Shown here piece by piece: positions 47,304 through 56,629 of a stretch of DNA of 64,000 bases. Source of the stretch: Streptomyces venezuelae (GTDB lineage Bacteria; Actinomycetota; Actinomycetes; Streptomycetales; Streptomycetaceae); the NCBI RefSeq assembly GCF_008642275.1, contig NZ_CP029189.1, forward strand, positions 5,244,501 through 5,308,500, given 5' to 3'. Position 1 is the stretch's first letter; each line of letters begins with the position of its first letter. A program made the translations under genes and the position numbers. A model generated the notes under the pieces. The model ran no database searches and was not told the DNA's origin. It saw only the letters and a program-made list of their open reading frames with translations.

Positions 47304-47424
47304 CCGGCTCCGGAGCCGCCGCCATCGGGCGCGTCCCTCACCGCCCCCAACCACCCCTGGACCGGGGGGAAGCGGCCGCCCGCGGCGCCGGGAAGGCTCA
47401 CGTACGAGACCGCCACGACACCGT

Positions 47425-48795
47425 TCAGGCCAGGCGGGAGGCCTTGAGGGCCATGTGGAGCAGCAGGCGGTCCTCGCCCTCGTCCAGGTCGAGTCCGGTC
47501 AGCTGCTCCACCCGGGCCAGGCGGTAGTAGAGGGTCTGGCGGTGGATGCCCAGGACGGCCGCCGCACGGCCCGCCTGGCCCGCGCAGTCCAGGAAGACCT
47601 CGGCGGTGCGGGCGAGTTCGCGGTGGGCCGGCGCCAGCAGGGGGCGCGCCGCGGGGTCGTCCACCGGATCGGCGGCGAGCGTGGCCAGCAGCCGGTACGG
47701 GCCGATCCCCGACCACTGGGCGACCGGGCCCAGGCGTGGCTGGGCCGCGGCCGCCCGGGCGGCGGCGACGGCCTGCTCCCAGGCGGCGGGCAGGTCCGCG
47801 AGGCCCCGTACGGGGTCGGCGACACCGGCGGTGACCCGGTGCGCGGCGGCCGCGGCAGTACCGGTGGCTCCGCTGCCCCCGCCGCCCGGCCCCGTCGGGC
47901 TCGCACCCTGCCTGCCGGCGCCGGTTCCGCCCGGGCCGGTTCCGCCCGGGCTCCTTCCGCCCGTGCTCGATGCGCCCGGGCCCTTCCCGGCTGCTCCCGC
48001 CGTCTGCGCCGCGCGCGGCAGCAGCCGGGCCACCGCGGCGAGGGCCGGAGCCAGGGCGTCCGTCGAGCGCAGCCGGAGCAGTACCGCCAGAGCCGGTTCG
48101 CCGGGGGACTCCCCACCCGGCCCCGCTGCCGCGCCGGGCCCCGCCGCGCCGCCCGGCTCGCCGCCGCCCCGCCGCGGCACGACGCACACGGCCGCCGCGC
48201 CCGGAACCGACGCCGGAGCCTCCCCGGGCCACGGAGTCACGCAGACCGCCGCGTGCAGCCCGTCCCCGTCCGGGCCGAGGGCGGCCCGCAGCGCGGCCAC
48301 CGCCATGTCCTGCTGCCAGCCGCGGCCGGCCGTGAGCACCGCCAGGAACTCCCGCGACAGGTCGGCCCCGGCCCTGGCCTCCTCGGCGAGCAGCACCCCG
48401 ATGCGCTGGGCCACCTCCATGGCCGCGTCCAGGGCCGCCGGTTCGGGCCCGGGCTTGCCGGGCTCCTGGTCCAGCAGCCACACGTACCCCTGCACGATGC
48501 CCCGGTACCGCACCGGCAGGCAGATCCGCCCCCGGAACACCCCGGCGTCGGGAGCCGCCGGGATCCGGACGGGTCCGGTGGCGCGGGCGATGCCGAAGGC
48601 CTCGAACCAGGACCGGACGTCCGCCGTGGACTGCCGCGTCAGGATCGAGCGGGTCCGGACCGGGTCCATCGCGAGGTCGTCCTCGCTGTCGTGGGCGCCG
48701 AAGGCGATCAGCCGGAAGTCCCGGTTCTCCAGGGTCGCCGGGGCGCCGAGCAGCGCGGAGATCTCGTCCACCAGGTCCTGGTAATCGCCCTTCAC
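47425..48795 (-). CDS. PucR-family transcriptional regulator (likely controls proline catabolism)
   Basis: 456 aa from ATG 48795. N-terminal sensory region (about 1-150, [33 protein letters not shown], a GAF-like domain that also resembles CdaR), a Gly/Pro/Ala-rich insertion (about 215-330, likely disordered), and a C-terminal PucR helix-turn-helix ([42 protein letters not shown]). Divergent from the proline dehydrogenase operon. PucR-type proteins activating proline utilisation are known in several Gram-positive bacteria, so control of the neighbour is a fair inference. Confidence 0.9.
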   Translation of the reverse strand: MKGDYQDLVDEISALLGAPATLENRDFRLIAFGAHDSEDDLAMDPVRTRSILTRQSTADVRSWFEAFGIARATGPVRIPAAPDAGVFRGRICLPVRYRGIVQGYVWLLDQEPGKPGPEPAALDAAMEVAQRIGVLLAEEARAGADLSREFLAVLTAGRGWQQDMAVAALRAALGPDGDGLHAAVCVTPWPGEAPASVPGAAAVCVVPRRGGGEPGGAAGPGAAAGPGGESPGEPALAVLLRLRSTDALAPALAAVARLLPRAAQTAGAAGKGPGASSTGGRSPGGTGPGGTGAGRQGASPTGPGGGGSGATGTAAAAAHRVTAGVADPVRGLADLPAAWEQAVAAARAAAAQPRLGPVAQWSGIGPYRLLATLAADPVDDPAARPLLAPAHRELARTAEVFLDCAGQAGRAAAVLGIHRQTLYYRLARVEQLTGLDLDEGEDRLLLHMALKASRLA

Positions 48796-48880
48796 GCGGC
48801 CATTCTCCCACTCCGGAGCGGACCCTTCAGACAGATGTATGAGATCCGGGACACGGATGCGTGACAGCTGTCGATGGCAG

Positions 48881-48918
48881 AGGATCGAGGCGATCCTTAG
48901 GTTTCACGGTGGTTTCAC
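48881..48918. promoter_or_regulatory. Palindrome and direct repeats in the pucR/proline-dehydrogenase intergenic region
   Basis: AGGATCG-agg-CGATCCT (48881-48897) is followed by two GGTTTCAC copies at 48900-48907 and 48911-48918, one helical turn apart. A GACAGCTGTC palindrome lies just upstream (48863-48872). Good candidates for the regulator's binding sites. Confidence 0.5.
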
Positions 48919-48955
48919 TTGCGCTTTTCTTCTGCCACCCGTTGGAGGTGCCCCC

Positions 48956-49882
48956 GTGCTGGGTCCCGTGATCCTCGCCGCTTCGCGCAGCGACAAGATG
49001 CGTCGTATCGTCTCCGCCGCCCCGGTGACCAAGCCGGTGGTGAATCGGTTCATCCCCGGCGAGACCGTCGACCAGGTCATCCCGATCGTCGAGGAGCTCA
49101 CGGACAAGGGCCTTGAGGTCACCCTCGACGTCGTCGGCGAGGACATCACCGAGGTGGAGCAGTCCTACGCCGCCCGGGACGCCTACCTCCAGCTCATCGA
49201 ACGCCTCGCGGAGCTCGGACTCGGCGAGAAGGCCGAGATGTCCGTCAAGCTGTCGATGTTCGGGCAGGCCCTGGAGGGCGGCCACGAGCTGGCGCTCGCC
49301 AACGTCCGCCCGGTCGTCGAGGCCGCCGCCGCCATCGGCACCACCGTCACGCTCGACGCCGAGGACCACACCACCCTCGACTCGATGTTCGCCATCCACG
49401 AGGAGCTGCGCCGGGACTTCCCGCAGACCGGCTGCGTGATCCAGGCGTACCTGTTCCGCACGGAGGCCGACGCCCGCCGCCTGGCCGCCGCCGGCAGCCG
49501 CGTCCGCATCGTGAAGGGCGCCTACAAGGAGCCCGCCGAGGTCGCGTACCTGGACAAGGCGGAGATCGACAAGGCGTACGTCCGGATCCTGAAGATCCTC
49601 ATGGACGGCGAGGGCTACCCGATGATCGGGTCGCACGACCCGCGCCTCATCGCCATCGGCCAGGAGCTGGCCCGCAAGGCCGGGCGCAAGCTGGACGAGT
49701 ACGAGTTCCAGATGCTGTACGGCATCCGCAGCGAGGAGCACCTGCGGCTCGCCGCCGAGGGCCACCGGATGCGCGTCTACACCGCGTACGGGACGGACTG
49801 GTACGGCTACTTCATGCGTCGCCTCGCGGAGAAGCCGGCCAACCTGCTCTTCTTCGTCCGCTCGATGATCACCAAGAACTAG
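48956..49882 (+). CDS. Proline dehydrogenase (monofunctional)
   Basis: 308 aa from GTG 48956 after GGAGG. FAD-dependent beta8-alpha8 barrel that oxidises proline to pyrroline-5-carboxylate: SVKLSMFGQALEGGHELA, the FAD/substrate motif TVTLDAEDHTTLDSMFAI, VRIVKGAYKEPAE, and the C-terminal EYEFQMLYGIR ... VYTAYGTDWYGYFMRRLAEKPAN. The short monofunctional form is typical of Gram-positive bacteria. Followed by the P5C dehydrogenase gene after 32 bp. Confidence 0.95.
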   Translation: MLGPVILAASRSDKMRRIVSAAPVTKPVVNRFIPGETVDQVIPIVEELTDKGLEVTLDVVGEDITEVEQSYAARDAYLQLIERLAELGLGEKAEMSVKLSMFGQALEGGHELALANVRPVVEAAAAIGTTVTLDAEDHTTLDSMFAIHEELRRDFPQTGCVIQAYLFRTEADARRLAAAGSRVRIVKGAYKEPAEVAYLDKAEIDKAYVRILKILMDGEGYPMIGSHDPRLIAIGQELARKAGRKLDEYEFQMLYGIRSEEHLRLAAEGHRMRVYTAYGTDWYGYFMRRLAEKPANLLFFVRSMITKN

Positions 49883-49914
49883 GCACCCCACTAGCTCAAG
49901 GAGTTACCAGCCCC

Positions 49915-51546
49915 ATGGATGCTGTGACCCAGGTCCCCGCGCCGGTCAACGAGCCGGTCCACTCGTACGCCCCCGGCACCCCGGAGCGCACGCGGCTCGA
50001 AGCGCAGCTCAAGCTGCTGTCCGAGAACCCGATCGAACTTCCGATGACGATCAACGGCGTCAAGCGGATGGGCGGCGGCGAGCGTTTCGACGTGGTCCAG
50101 CCGCACGACCACAAGTCGGTGCTCGGCACCTACGCCAACGCCACCGAGGCCGACGCGCAGGAGGCCATCGACGCCGCCCTCGCCGCCGCCCCCGCCTGGC
50201 GCTCGATGTCCTTCGACGACCGCGCCGCGATCATCCTGCGCGCCGCCGAGCTGCTGTCCGGTCCGTGGCGCGAGAAGCTCGCCGCCTCCACCATGCTGGG
50301 CCAGTCGAAGACCGCGCAGCAGGCCGAGATCGACACCCCGTGCGAGCTCGTCGACTTCTGGCGCTTCAACGTCCACTTCGCCCGCCAGATCCTGGCCGAG
50401 CAGCCGGTCGCGAACTCCGCCGGCGTGTGGAACCGCAGCGACCACCGCCCGCTCGAAGGCTTCGTCTACGCGATCACGCCGTTCAACTTCACGGCCATCG
50501 CGGGCAACCTGCCGACCGCCCCCGCCCTCATGGGCAACGTGGTCCTGTGGAAGCCCTCCCCGACGCAGACCCACTCCGCGATCCTCCTCATGGAGCTCCT
50601 GGAGGAGGCCGGCCTGCCCAAGGGCGTCATCAACCTGGTGACCGGCGACGGCATCGCGGTGTCGGAGGTGGCCCTGAACCACCCCGAGCTGGCCGGCATC
50701 CACTTCACCGGCTCGACCAAGACCTTCCAGTACCTGTGGAAGACGGTCGGCAACAACATCGAGAAGTACAAGTCCTACCCGCGCCTGGTCGGCGAGACCG
50801 GCGGCAAGGACTTCGTCGTCGCGCACCCGTCCGCGGACCGCGCCGTCCTGAAGACCGCCCTGACCCGCGGCTCCTTCGAGTTCCAGGGCCAGAAGTGCTC
50901 GGCGTCCTCGCGCGCCTACGTCCCGGCCTCGATCTGGAACGACGGCTTCAAGGAAGCCTTCGCGGCCGAGGTCGACGGGATCACCATGGGTGACGTCCGC
51001 GACCTGACCAACTTCATCGGCGCCGTCATCGACGAGCGTTCCTTCGCGAAGAACAAGGCCGCGATCGACCGCGCCATCGCCGACCCGACCTGCGAGATCA
51101 TCGCCGGTGGCACCTACGACGACGCGGAGGGCTATTTCGTCCGCCCGACCGTCATCGCGTGCACCGACCCGGAGAACGAGGTCTTCACGACCGAGTACTT
51201 CGGCCCGATCCTCGCCGTCCACGTCTACGAGGACGCCGAGTTCGACGCGATGCTGGCCCAGATGGAGTCCGTCTCGGCGTACGCCCTGACCGGCTCGATC
51301 ATCGCCGCCGACCGCTACGCGGCCGCGGACGCGATGGAGAAGCTCCGCTTCGCGGCGGGCAACTTCTACATCAACGACAAGTCCACCGGCGCCGTCGTCG
51401 GCCAGCAGCCCTTCGGTGGTGGCCGCGCCTCGGGTACGAACGACAAGGCGGGCGCCGCGTCGAACCTGATGCGCTGGACCTCCACCCGCTCGATCAAGGA
51501 GACGCTGGTCGCGCCGACCGACTACGCGTACCCCCACATGGGCTGA
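49915..51546 (+). CDS. pruA: L-glutamate gamma-semialdehyde (P5C) dehydrogenase
   Basis: 543 aa from ATG 49915 after AAGGAG. Aldehyde dehydrogenase fold: NAD motif IHFTGSTKTF, catalytic Glu in RLVGETGGKDF, catalytic Cys in FEFQGQKCSASSRAYVP. PutA-C-terminal-like group. It oxidises glutamate semialdehyde to glutamate, completing proline catabolism with the preceding enzyme. A terminator follows. Confidence 0.96.
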   Translation: MDAVTQVPAPVNEPVHSYAPGTPERTRLEAQLKLLSENPIELPMTINGVKRMGGGERFDVVQPHDHKSVLGTYANATEADAQEAIDAALAAAPAWRSMSFDDRAAIILRAAELLSGPWREKLAASTMLGQSKTAQQAEIDTPCELVDFWRFNVHFARQILAEQPVANSAGVWNRSDHRPLEGFVYAITPFNFTAIAGNLPTAPALMGNVVLWKPSPTQTHSAILLMELLEEAGLPKGVINLVTGDGIAVSEVALNHPELAGIHFTGSTKTFQYLWKTVGNNIEKYKSYPRLVGETGGKDFVVAHPSADRAVLKTALTRGSFEFQGQKCSASSRAYVPASIWNDGFKEAFAAEVDGITMGDVRDLTNFIGAVIDERSFAKNKAAIDRAIADPTCEIIAGGTYDDAEGYFVRPTVIACTDPENEVFTTEYFGPILAVHVYEDAEFDAMLAQMESVSAYALTGSIIAADRYAAADAMEKLRFAAGNFYINDKSTGAVVGQQPFGGGRASGTNDKAGAASNLMRWTSTRSIKETLVAPTDYAYPHMG

Positions 51547-51564
51547 TCTCCGCCCCGCTGAACC

Positions 51565-51605
51565 CCGCCCCCGTTCCGGCACCCCCAAGTCCGGAGCGGG
51601 GGCGG
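51565..51605 (+). terminator. Terminator after the P5C dehydrogenase gene
   Basis: CCGCCCCCGTTCCGG (51565-51579) with CCGGAGCGGGGGCGG (51591-51605), a 15-bp stem with one G-U pair. Confidence 0.75.
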
Positions 51606-51634
51606 TATCCATTTCCCCCTCCGGCAACTCCTGC

Positions 51635-51796
51635 TAGCCTGAGCCCAGTTGTCGTGTACGGCGACACGCTCCAGTACTCGGGCCCGGTTACCCGAGGGAG
51701 CCGAGGGCTCTGACGAGTTCCCGTACGGGGTGGGATTTCTGCCAGGAGATACGAGACCTCTCAGCGTCCGTACCGGGACGACGCCCGGGGAGACGT
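51635..51796 (+). promoter_or_regulatory. Promoter and structured 150-nt leader of the gene at 51797
   Basis: -10 TAGCCT at 51635-51640; transcription would start near 51647. The leader then shows serial hairpins: TGTCG/CGACA (51650-51666), CTCGGG/CCCGAG (51677-51696), GAGCC-gag-GGCTC (51698-51710) and CGTCC/GGACG (51765-51780). It ends at a Shine-Dalgarno GGGGAG. I recognise no known riboswitch class. Confidence 0.45.
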
Positions 51797-52696
51797 ATGT
51801 CCAGGCGCACCGACAACCGCCACCGCGTGGCCACCATCTGCCGTGAGGCCACCGGCCTGCCGCACCGCACCTGCCTCGGCTGGGCCGAAGCCGGCCTCAT
51901 CACCCGCAGCCGGCCCGTCCCCGAGCCCGGGGGCGAGGCGCAGCGCGCCTTCGAGTCACTCCTGGTGGCCGCGCTCGCCGACGGGCTCCGGGAACACGAC
52001 CGCCGGGACGGGGCCCTGCTCGGCTTCACCGCCGCCGGCCCGGACGGCGCCGGTCTGGCCCTCACCCTGCATCCGGCGATGGCGGACCGGGTCCTGTCCG
52101 AGGTGCTGCCGCGCCTCGACGAGCACTACGGCGGACTGCGCGGGGTGCCGGGGCTGCGCATCGCAGCGACGGGCTGCAACTGGGCCCTGACCCAGCTGCG
52201 GGACCGGGCGACGGTGACGCTGGTGCACCCCGACCCGGACTGGCGCCCGAAGCTGCCGGAGCACGGTGACGGACTGACACAGCTGTGGCGGCGCCACCGT
52301 CATCGCCTGCACCCCGTCGAGGCGGCGGAGCTGAGGGGGCGCGTCGGCACGGGGGGCGATGCCGGCTCGGTCGCGGCGCAGGACTGGCTGAACAGCAGGA
52401 TGCTGAGGCGTCCCGGGCTGCTGGGCGCCGCCGGAGCCGTGCACGGACCGGCGAACGTCTACACGCACGGCGGCGGGGACGTGGTCGTCGAGTGGTGCTG
52501 CGGCGTGGAACGGGACGAACTGGAGCGGCGGCTGCGCCGCAGCGGTCTGGCCGAGCGGCCCGGCCAGATCGCGGAGAGGCTGCGGGACCAGCCGTGGTTC
52601 CCCGGTGAGATCGCACTGGGCGGAGCCTTCGTCACCCTGCGGCGCAGGCCTTGCCACGTTTCGTACGCCACGGCGCGGAGGGCGGACGGATGCTGA
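51797..52696 (+). CDS. Conserved hypothetical protein, 299 aa
   Basis: ATG 51797 after GGGGAG. Begins MSRRTDNRHRVATICREATGLPHRTCLGW, then WAEAGLITRSRPVPEP, which resembles a short DNA-binding or winged-helix start (a TGLPHRTCLGWAEAGLI turn). The rest is soluble with no signal peptide. I do not recognise it. It occupies the slot between proline catabolism and leuB as in S. coelicolor, so it is probably conserved in the genus. It overlaps the next small gene by 7 bp. Confidence 0.7.
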   Translation: MSRRTDNRHRVATICREATGLPHRTCLGWAEAGLITRSRPVPEPGGEAQRAFESLLVAALADGLREHDRRDGALLGFTAAGPDGAGLALTLHPAMADRVLSEVLPRLDEHYGGLRGVPGLRIAATGCNWALTQLRDRATVTLVHPDPDWRPKLPEHGDGLTQLWRRHRHRLHPVEAAELRGRVGTGGDAGSVAAQDWLNSRMLRRPGLLGAAGAVHGPANVYTHGGGDVVVEWCCGVERDELERRLRRSGLAERPGQIAERLRDQPWFPGEIALGGAFVTLRRRPCHVSYATARRADGC

Positions 52697-52905
52697 CCGC
52701 GGCGATCGTGACGGCGGCCGTGCTCGGGGTCGCCAAGGTGGCGCGGGACTGGCTGATCCTGCGGCAGGTACGCGCCGCCATGGACGCCGGCACCCCGCAG
52801 GACCGGGTACGGATCGGGATGCGGCTCGCCGAGGCCCTCGGGGGCGGGCCGTCCGGGCCCGCCCCCGAGCAGCCCGGCGGCGAGGCCGTCACACCTCCAC
52901 GATGA
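52690..52905 (+). CDS. Small membrane-anchored protein, 71 aa
   Basis: ATG 52690 after GGAGGG, overlapping the previous stop by 7 bp. One N-terminal apolar helix (MLTAAIVTAAVLGVAKVARDWLILRQVRAAMD) then a hydrophilic tail rich in Gly and Pro. It ends 17 bp inside the convergent nitroreductase gene. Function unknown. Confidence 0.6.
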   Translation: MLTAAIVTAAVLGVAKVARDWLILRQVRAAMDAGTPQDRVRIGMRLAEALGGGPSGPAPEQPGGEAVTPPR

Positions 52906-53590
52906 CCTGGTCCAGGGACTTGCGCCGGAGGTCCGGGACCTCGCAGTCGTCCGCCGGGTAGCCCACCGGGATCACGGCGAAGGCCTTTTCGTTCTCCGGG
53001 CGGTCCAGGACGTGGCTGAGGAAACGCATGGGGCTGGGGGTGTGGATGAGCGCCGCGAGGCCGGACAGGTGGAGGGCGGACAGGAGCATGCCGACCGCGA
53101 TGCCGACCGACTCGTCGACGTAGTAGTGCTTGTGCTTGGTGCCGTCCGGCCCGAGCCAGTAGCGCTGCTGGAAGACCACGATCAGCGCCGGGGCGTCCGT
53201 GAGGTGGGTCTTCACGGCGTCCGTGCCGATCGGCCGCAGGGCGGCGAGCCACTCGTCGCCCAGCCGGCCGTCGTAGGACAGCTGCTCCTCCTGCTCGGCC
53301 GCGGCGCGGATCTGCCGGCGGACTTCCGGGTTCTTGACCAGGACGAAGGTCCATGGCTGCTGGTGCGCTCCGGAGGGGGCGGTCGCGGCGCAGGCGATGG
53401 CGTCCCGGACCACCTGCTCGGGCACCGGGTCGGGGGAGAAGTGGCGCACGGTCCGCCGCTCGTCCATCCGGGCCCGCAACTCGGCGGCGCGCGCGAGCGA
53501 TTCACCGCGCGCCATCCGCTCGGGCCGGTAGGGGACGGGACGGTACGGCTGGCCGTGGATCGGGGTCCACTGCTGGGTACGGGGCGACAT
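52889..53590 (-). CDS. Iodotyrosine-deiodinase-like nitroreductase
   Basis: 233 aa from ATG 53590. FMN-dependent nitroreductase fold of the IYD/BluB-like branch: RRTVRHFSPDPVPEQVVRDAI, APSGAHQQPWTFVLVKN, then IHTPSPMRFLSHVLDRPENEKAFAVIPVGYPADDCEVPDL. These patterns are close to bacterial homologues of iodotyrosine deiodinase, which remove halogens from halotyrosines; nitro- or enone reduction is the alternative. Divergent from the AAC(2')-like gene. Confidence 0.85.
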   Translation of the reverse strand: MSPRTQQWTPIHGQPYRPVPYRPERMARGESLARAAELRARMDERRTVRHFSPDPVPEQVVRDAIACAATAPSGAHQQPWTFVLVKNPEVRRQIRAAAEQEEQLSYDGRLGDEWLAALRPIGTDAVKTHLTDAPALIVVFQQRYWLGPDGTKHKHYYVDESVGIAVGMLLSALHLSGLAALIHTPSPMRFLSHVLDRPENEKAFAVIPVGYPADDCEVPDLRRKSLDQVIVEV

Positions 53591-53754
53591 GGGGCGAGTC
53601 TGCCGAGGCAATGGTCCAGACCGCTAGAGCGGCTTCGGCCGATGGCGGCCGGTGGACGCCCCCCCGGCGTCCGCAATGCGGTCCTTGGTACGGTCGCGGG
53701 ACGGGCGACCGGCCCCGGTTCCCCCACCCGGTACACCGACTGGCTGGAGCGGCC

Positions 53755-54291
53755 ATGGACACGCTGACCGCGCACACCTCGCAACTGACCGCCGACGAGC
53801 TCCGGGCGATCAGATCCCTCCTCGACGACGCCTTCGCGGGGGACTTCGCCGACGAGGACTTCGAGCACGCGCTCGGCGGGATGCACGTCGTGATCGGCAT
53901 CGACGGCGGGCTCGTCGCCCACGGCAGCGTCGTGCAGCGGCGGGTCGTGCACCGGGGACGCGCCCTGCGCACCGGATACGTCGAGGCCGTGGCCGTACGG
54001 CCCGGTCTGCGGCGCCAGGGCCTCGGCGGCCAGGTGATGGCGCGGCTGGAGGAGGTCGTCGCGGGGGCCTACGAGCTCGGTGCGCTCTCGGCGTCCGAGG
54101 AGGGGGCCGGGCTCTACCTCGCCCGCGGCTGGTCGGCGTGGCCGGGCCGGGTGGGGGCGCTCTCGCCGGACGGGCCGGTGCGGCTGCCCGAGGAGGAGGG
54201 ATCCACCTACGTGTGGACACCGCCCGGCGGAGTCCGCCTGGACCCCGCCGCGCCGCTCGACTTCGACTGGCGCAACGGGGACGTCCTCTAG
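53755..54291 (+). CDS. aac(2'): AAC(2')-I-type aminoglycoside 2'-N-acetyltransferase
   Basis: 178 aa from ATG 53755. It follows the mycobacterial AAC(2')-Ic pattern closely: DAFAGDFADEDFEHALGGMH, VAHGSVVQRRVVHRGRALRTGYVEAVAVRP, GAYELGALSASEEGAGLYLARGW, and the closing PAAPLDFDWRNGDVL. GNAT enzymes of this group acetylate the 2'-amine of aminoglycosides such as gentamicin and tobramycin. It is chromosomal with no mobile element nearby, so it is probably intrinsic. Whether the activity gives resistance is not shown by sequence. Confidence 0.88.
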   Translation: MDTLTAHTSQLTADELRAIRSLLDDAFAGDFADEDFEHALGGMHVVIGIDGGLVAHGSVVQRRVVHRGRALRTGYVEAVAVRPGLRRQGLGGQVMARLEEVVAGAYELGALSASEEGAGLYLARGWSAWPGRVGALSPDGPVRLPEEEGSTYVWTPPGGVRLDPAAPLDFDWRNGDVL

Positions 54292-54482
54292 GGCGTCTCC
54301 CGGACCGTGCCGACGCCCGGGCCGTCTCTTCCGGATCTTGTCGGGCCCGCGACGCCCGGCACCGCACCCGGCCGCGTTGTCGGGGCCGCCCGGGTACGTC
54401 CGGTACACGGGCGCCCCTGCGCCTTGCCGGCCACGGCACCGGACGCCGCCGGCTCGGCCGACAGGATCCGAAAGGGACGGCC

Positions 54483-56510
54483 TCAGCCCGAGACGCTCGC
54501 CGCGCCCGTCTCGATGTGGCCCGTGTAGCGGCGCGACCAGGTGCCGTCGGAGTCGGCCAGGATCGTGAAGTCGTACCAGCCCTTGCTGTAGGCCACGGCG
54601 TTGAAGAAGTCCTCGCGCGAGGAGTTCGCCGGGACCGTGTAGGTCCACGGGCCGTCCGTGCGGTAGGCGTTCGAGCGGATGGTGAAGGTGACGGGGGAGC
54701 CGGAGGAGTTCTTCATCCTGAAGTAGACCGCCGGCCTGCCGGTGCCCGGCTCGACCGCGAAGCGGGCCGCCACCTCGATGTCCTTGCCCGGCTTCGACGC
54801 GTCGCCGATGAAGCGCCGCAGGAAGCGGTTCGGCCCGTGCATCGAGATGTCGTACTTGCCCGAGCCGTGGCCGAGGCCGATGTGGAAGTAGTCGCTGCCG
54901 GTGCCGCCCGGGTCGACGGTGTACTGCCAGGCCGTCGTGTCCCGGTACTGGTGCGGGTGGATCGAGAAGTGCGCCGCCCGCTTCGCCTCGGCGCCCTGGT
55001 TGGCCATCGAGAACCAGGCCGTGATCTGGCCGGCCGGCCCGAACTCGAAGCGGTCCAGATTGCCGTTCACCTGGTACGGCAGGGCCCGCGCCGGGCGGGT
55101 TCCGGGCTCCTGCACGGGGAGGGCGTTGTCCTGCGGCGCCGGGTTGGGGAGCGGGGCGCAGGTCGCCTGTCCGATCACCTTGGCGGTGGACGGGAGGCCC
55201 GCGGGGACCCCGTAGACCGGGTGCGCGAAGTCGAAGACACCGGTCAGGTCGCCGACCACCTTGCGGCGCCAGGCGCTGATGTTCGGGCAGGTGGCGGGGG
55301 TGCCGAGGGCGGCCGTCCACTTCTCCATGAACCGCAGCACGGAGGTGTGGTCGAAGACCTCCGAGCTCACCCAGCCGCCGCGGGTCCAGGGGGACATCAC
55401 GATCATCGGGACGCGGAAGCCGAGGCCGACGGGGAGTCCGTCGATGTACTCGCCGGGGGTGCCGGGCGGGGCGACCGGCGGCGGCACGTGGTCGAAGAAC
55501 CCGTCGTTCTCGTCGTAGTTGAGGAAGAGGACCGTGGAGTCGAACACCTCGGGGTCGGCGGCCAGGGCGCGGTAGACCAGGTCCACGAAATGGGCGCCGT
55601 CGCCGGGCGGGGCGTACGGGTGCTCCGAGAAGGCCTCGCTCGCCACGACCCAGGAGACCTGGGGGAGGGTGCCCGCGAGGACGTCCGCGCGGATGGCGGC
55701 CGCGATGTCGTCCGGGGTGGAGCCGGTGACCTTCGGGACCGAGCCCATGCCCCGGTCCCACAGCGGGTCGCCGGGGGCGGCGTCCGTGAACCGCTTGAAG
55801 TAGGCGAGCCCGTTGTCCCCGTAGTTGTCCTGGGCGTTCTGGTAGACCTTCCAGCTCATGCCGGCCCGCTGGAGGGCCTCTGCGTACGTCTCCCAGGTCA
55901 GCCCGGACTCCTCGCCGCCGTCCTTGCTGGTGGCGTCGATCTTGCCGCTCCACAGGAAGGTGCGGTTGGGGCCGGTCGCGCTGAGGGCGGAGCAGAAGTA
56001 CGCGTCGCAGACCGTGTAGCTGTCGGCGAGGCCGTAGTGGAAAGGGATGTCCCCCCGGTCCAGGTGGCCGAGGGTACGGGCATTGCCGACGCCGGTGACC
56101 CAGTTGTCCATCCGGCCCTTGTTCCAGGCGGCGTGCTGCGAGGTCCAGCTGTGCGGGAGGTCTCCGGTGCACTGGGCCAGGGTCGCGCCGTCCGCGCCGC
56201 CCGCCGGCGGGGTGGCCGACAGCTTCCACGGGTACTGGCGTCCGCCCCAGTTGGGCTGGTTGAACATGCCCCAGCCGCCCGGGATGTTGCCGGCGGCGCG
56301 GTCGCCGAACCCGCGGACGCCCTTCAGCTTCCCGAAGTAGTGGTCGAAGCTCCGGTTCTCCTGCATCAGGATCACCACGTGCTTCACATCGGTGATGGTG
56401 CCGGTCGCGGCGGCCGCGGCCGCCGTCGTCGGTGCGACCGCGGGCAGGGTGGCACCCGCCACCAGCCCGGCGCCGATTCCCACGAAACCTCTGCGGCTGA
56501 TGGGTGTCAC
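54483..56510 (-). CDS. Phosphocholine-specific phospholipase C (Tat-exported)
   Basis: 675 aa from GTG 56510. A twin-Arg signal (SRRGFVGIG, then an apolar stretch GAGLVAGATLPAVAPTTAAAAA) leads to a phosphoesterase domain: HVVILMQENRSFDHYFGKLKGVRGF, NYDENDGFFDHVPPP, and FRVPMIVMSPWTRGGWVSSEVFDHTSVLRFMEKW. C-terminal beta domains (about 440-670) follow. Family enzymes hydrolyse phosphatidylcholine or sphingomyelin outside the cell. The 191-bp gap to the AAC(2') gene shows no clear terminator. Confidence 0.95.
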   Translation of the reverse strand: MTPISRRGFVGIGAGLVAGATLPAVAPTTAAAAAATGTITDVKHVVILMQENRSFDHYFGKLKGVRGFGDRAAGNIPGGWGMFNQPNWGGRQYPWKLSATPPAGGADGATLAQCTGDLPHSWTSQHAAWNKGRMDNWVTGVGNARTLGHLDRGDIPFHYGLADSYTVCDAYFCSALSATGPNRTFLWSGKIDATSKDGGEESGLTWETYAEALQRAGMSWKVYQNAQDNYGDNGLAYFKRFTDAAPGDPLWDRGMGSVPKVTGSTPDDIAAAIRADVLAGTLPQVSWVVASEAFSEHPYAPPGDGAHFVDLVYRALAADPEVFDSTVLFLNYDENDGFFDHVPPPVAPPGTPGEYIDGLPVGLGFRVPMIVMSPWTRGGWVSSEVFDHTSVLRFMEKWTAALGTPATCPNISAWRRKVVGDLTGVFDFAHPVYGVPAGLPSTAKVIGQATCAPLPNPAPQDNALPVQEPGTRPARALPYQVNGNLDRFEFGPAGQITAWFSMANQGAEAKRAAHFSIHPHQYRDTTAWQYTVDPGGTGSDYFHIGLGHGSGKYDISMHGPNRFLRRFIGDASKPGKDIEVAARFAVEPGTGRPAVYFRMKNSSGSPVTFTIRSNAYRTDGPWTYTVPANSSREDFFNAVAYSKGWYDFTILADSDGTWSRRYTGHIETGAASVSG

Positions 56511-56629
56511 TGGCCTCTCGCCTCCAACTCACGTGCCCCGGCGGCACATCGACGGCAAGAGTGGCGGTGCCCGGATCAAAGGTCTACATCCGTGCGGTAA
56601 GAAAACGGTGAACATAAGGGTGGCCGGAA

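Noticed and set aside
54292..54482. A terminator between the AAC(2')-like and phospholipase C genes
   Set aside because: Several short GC repeats but no stem of convincing length.
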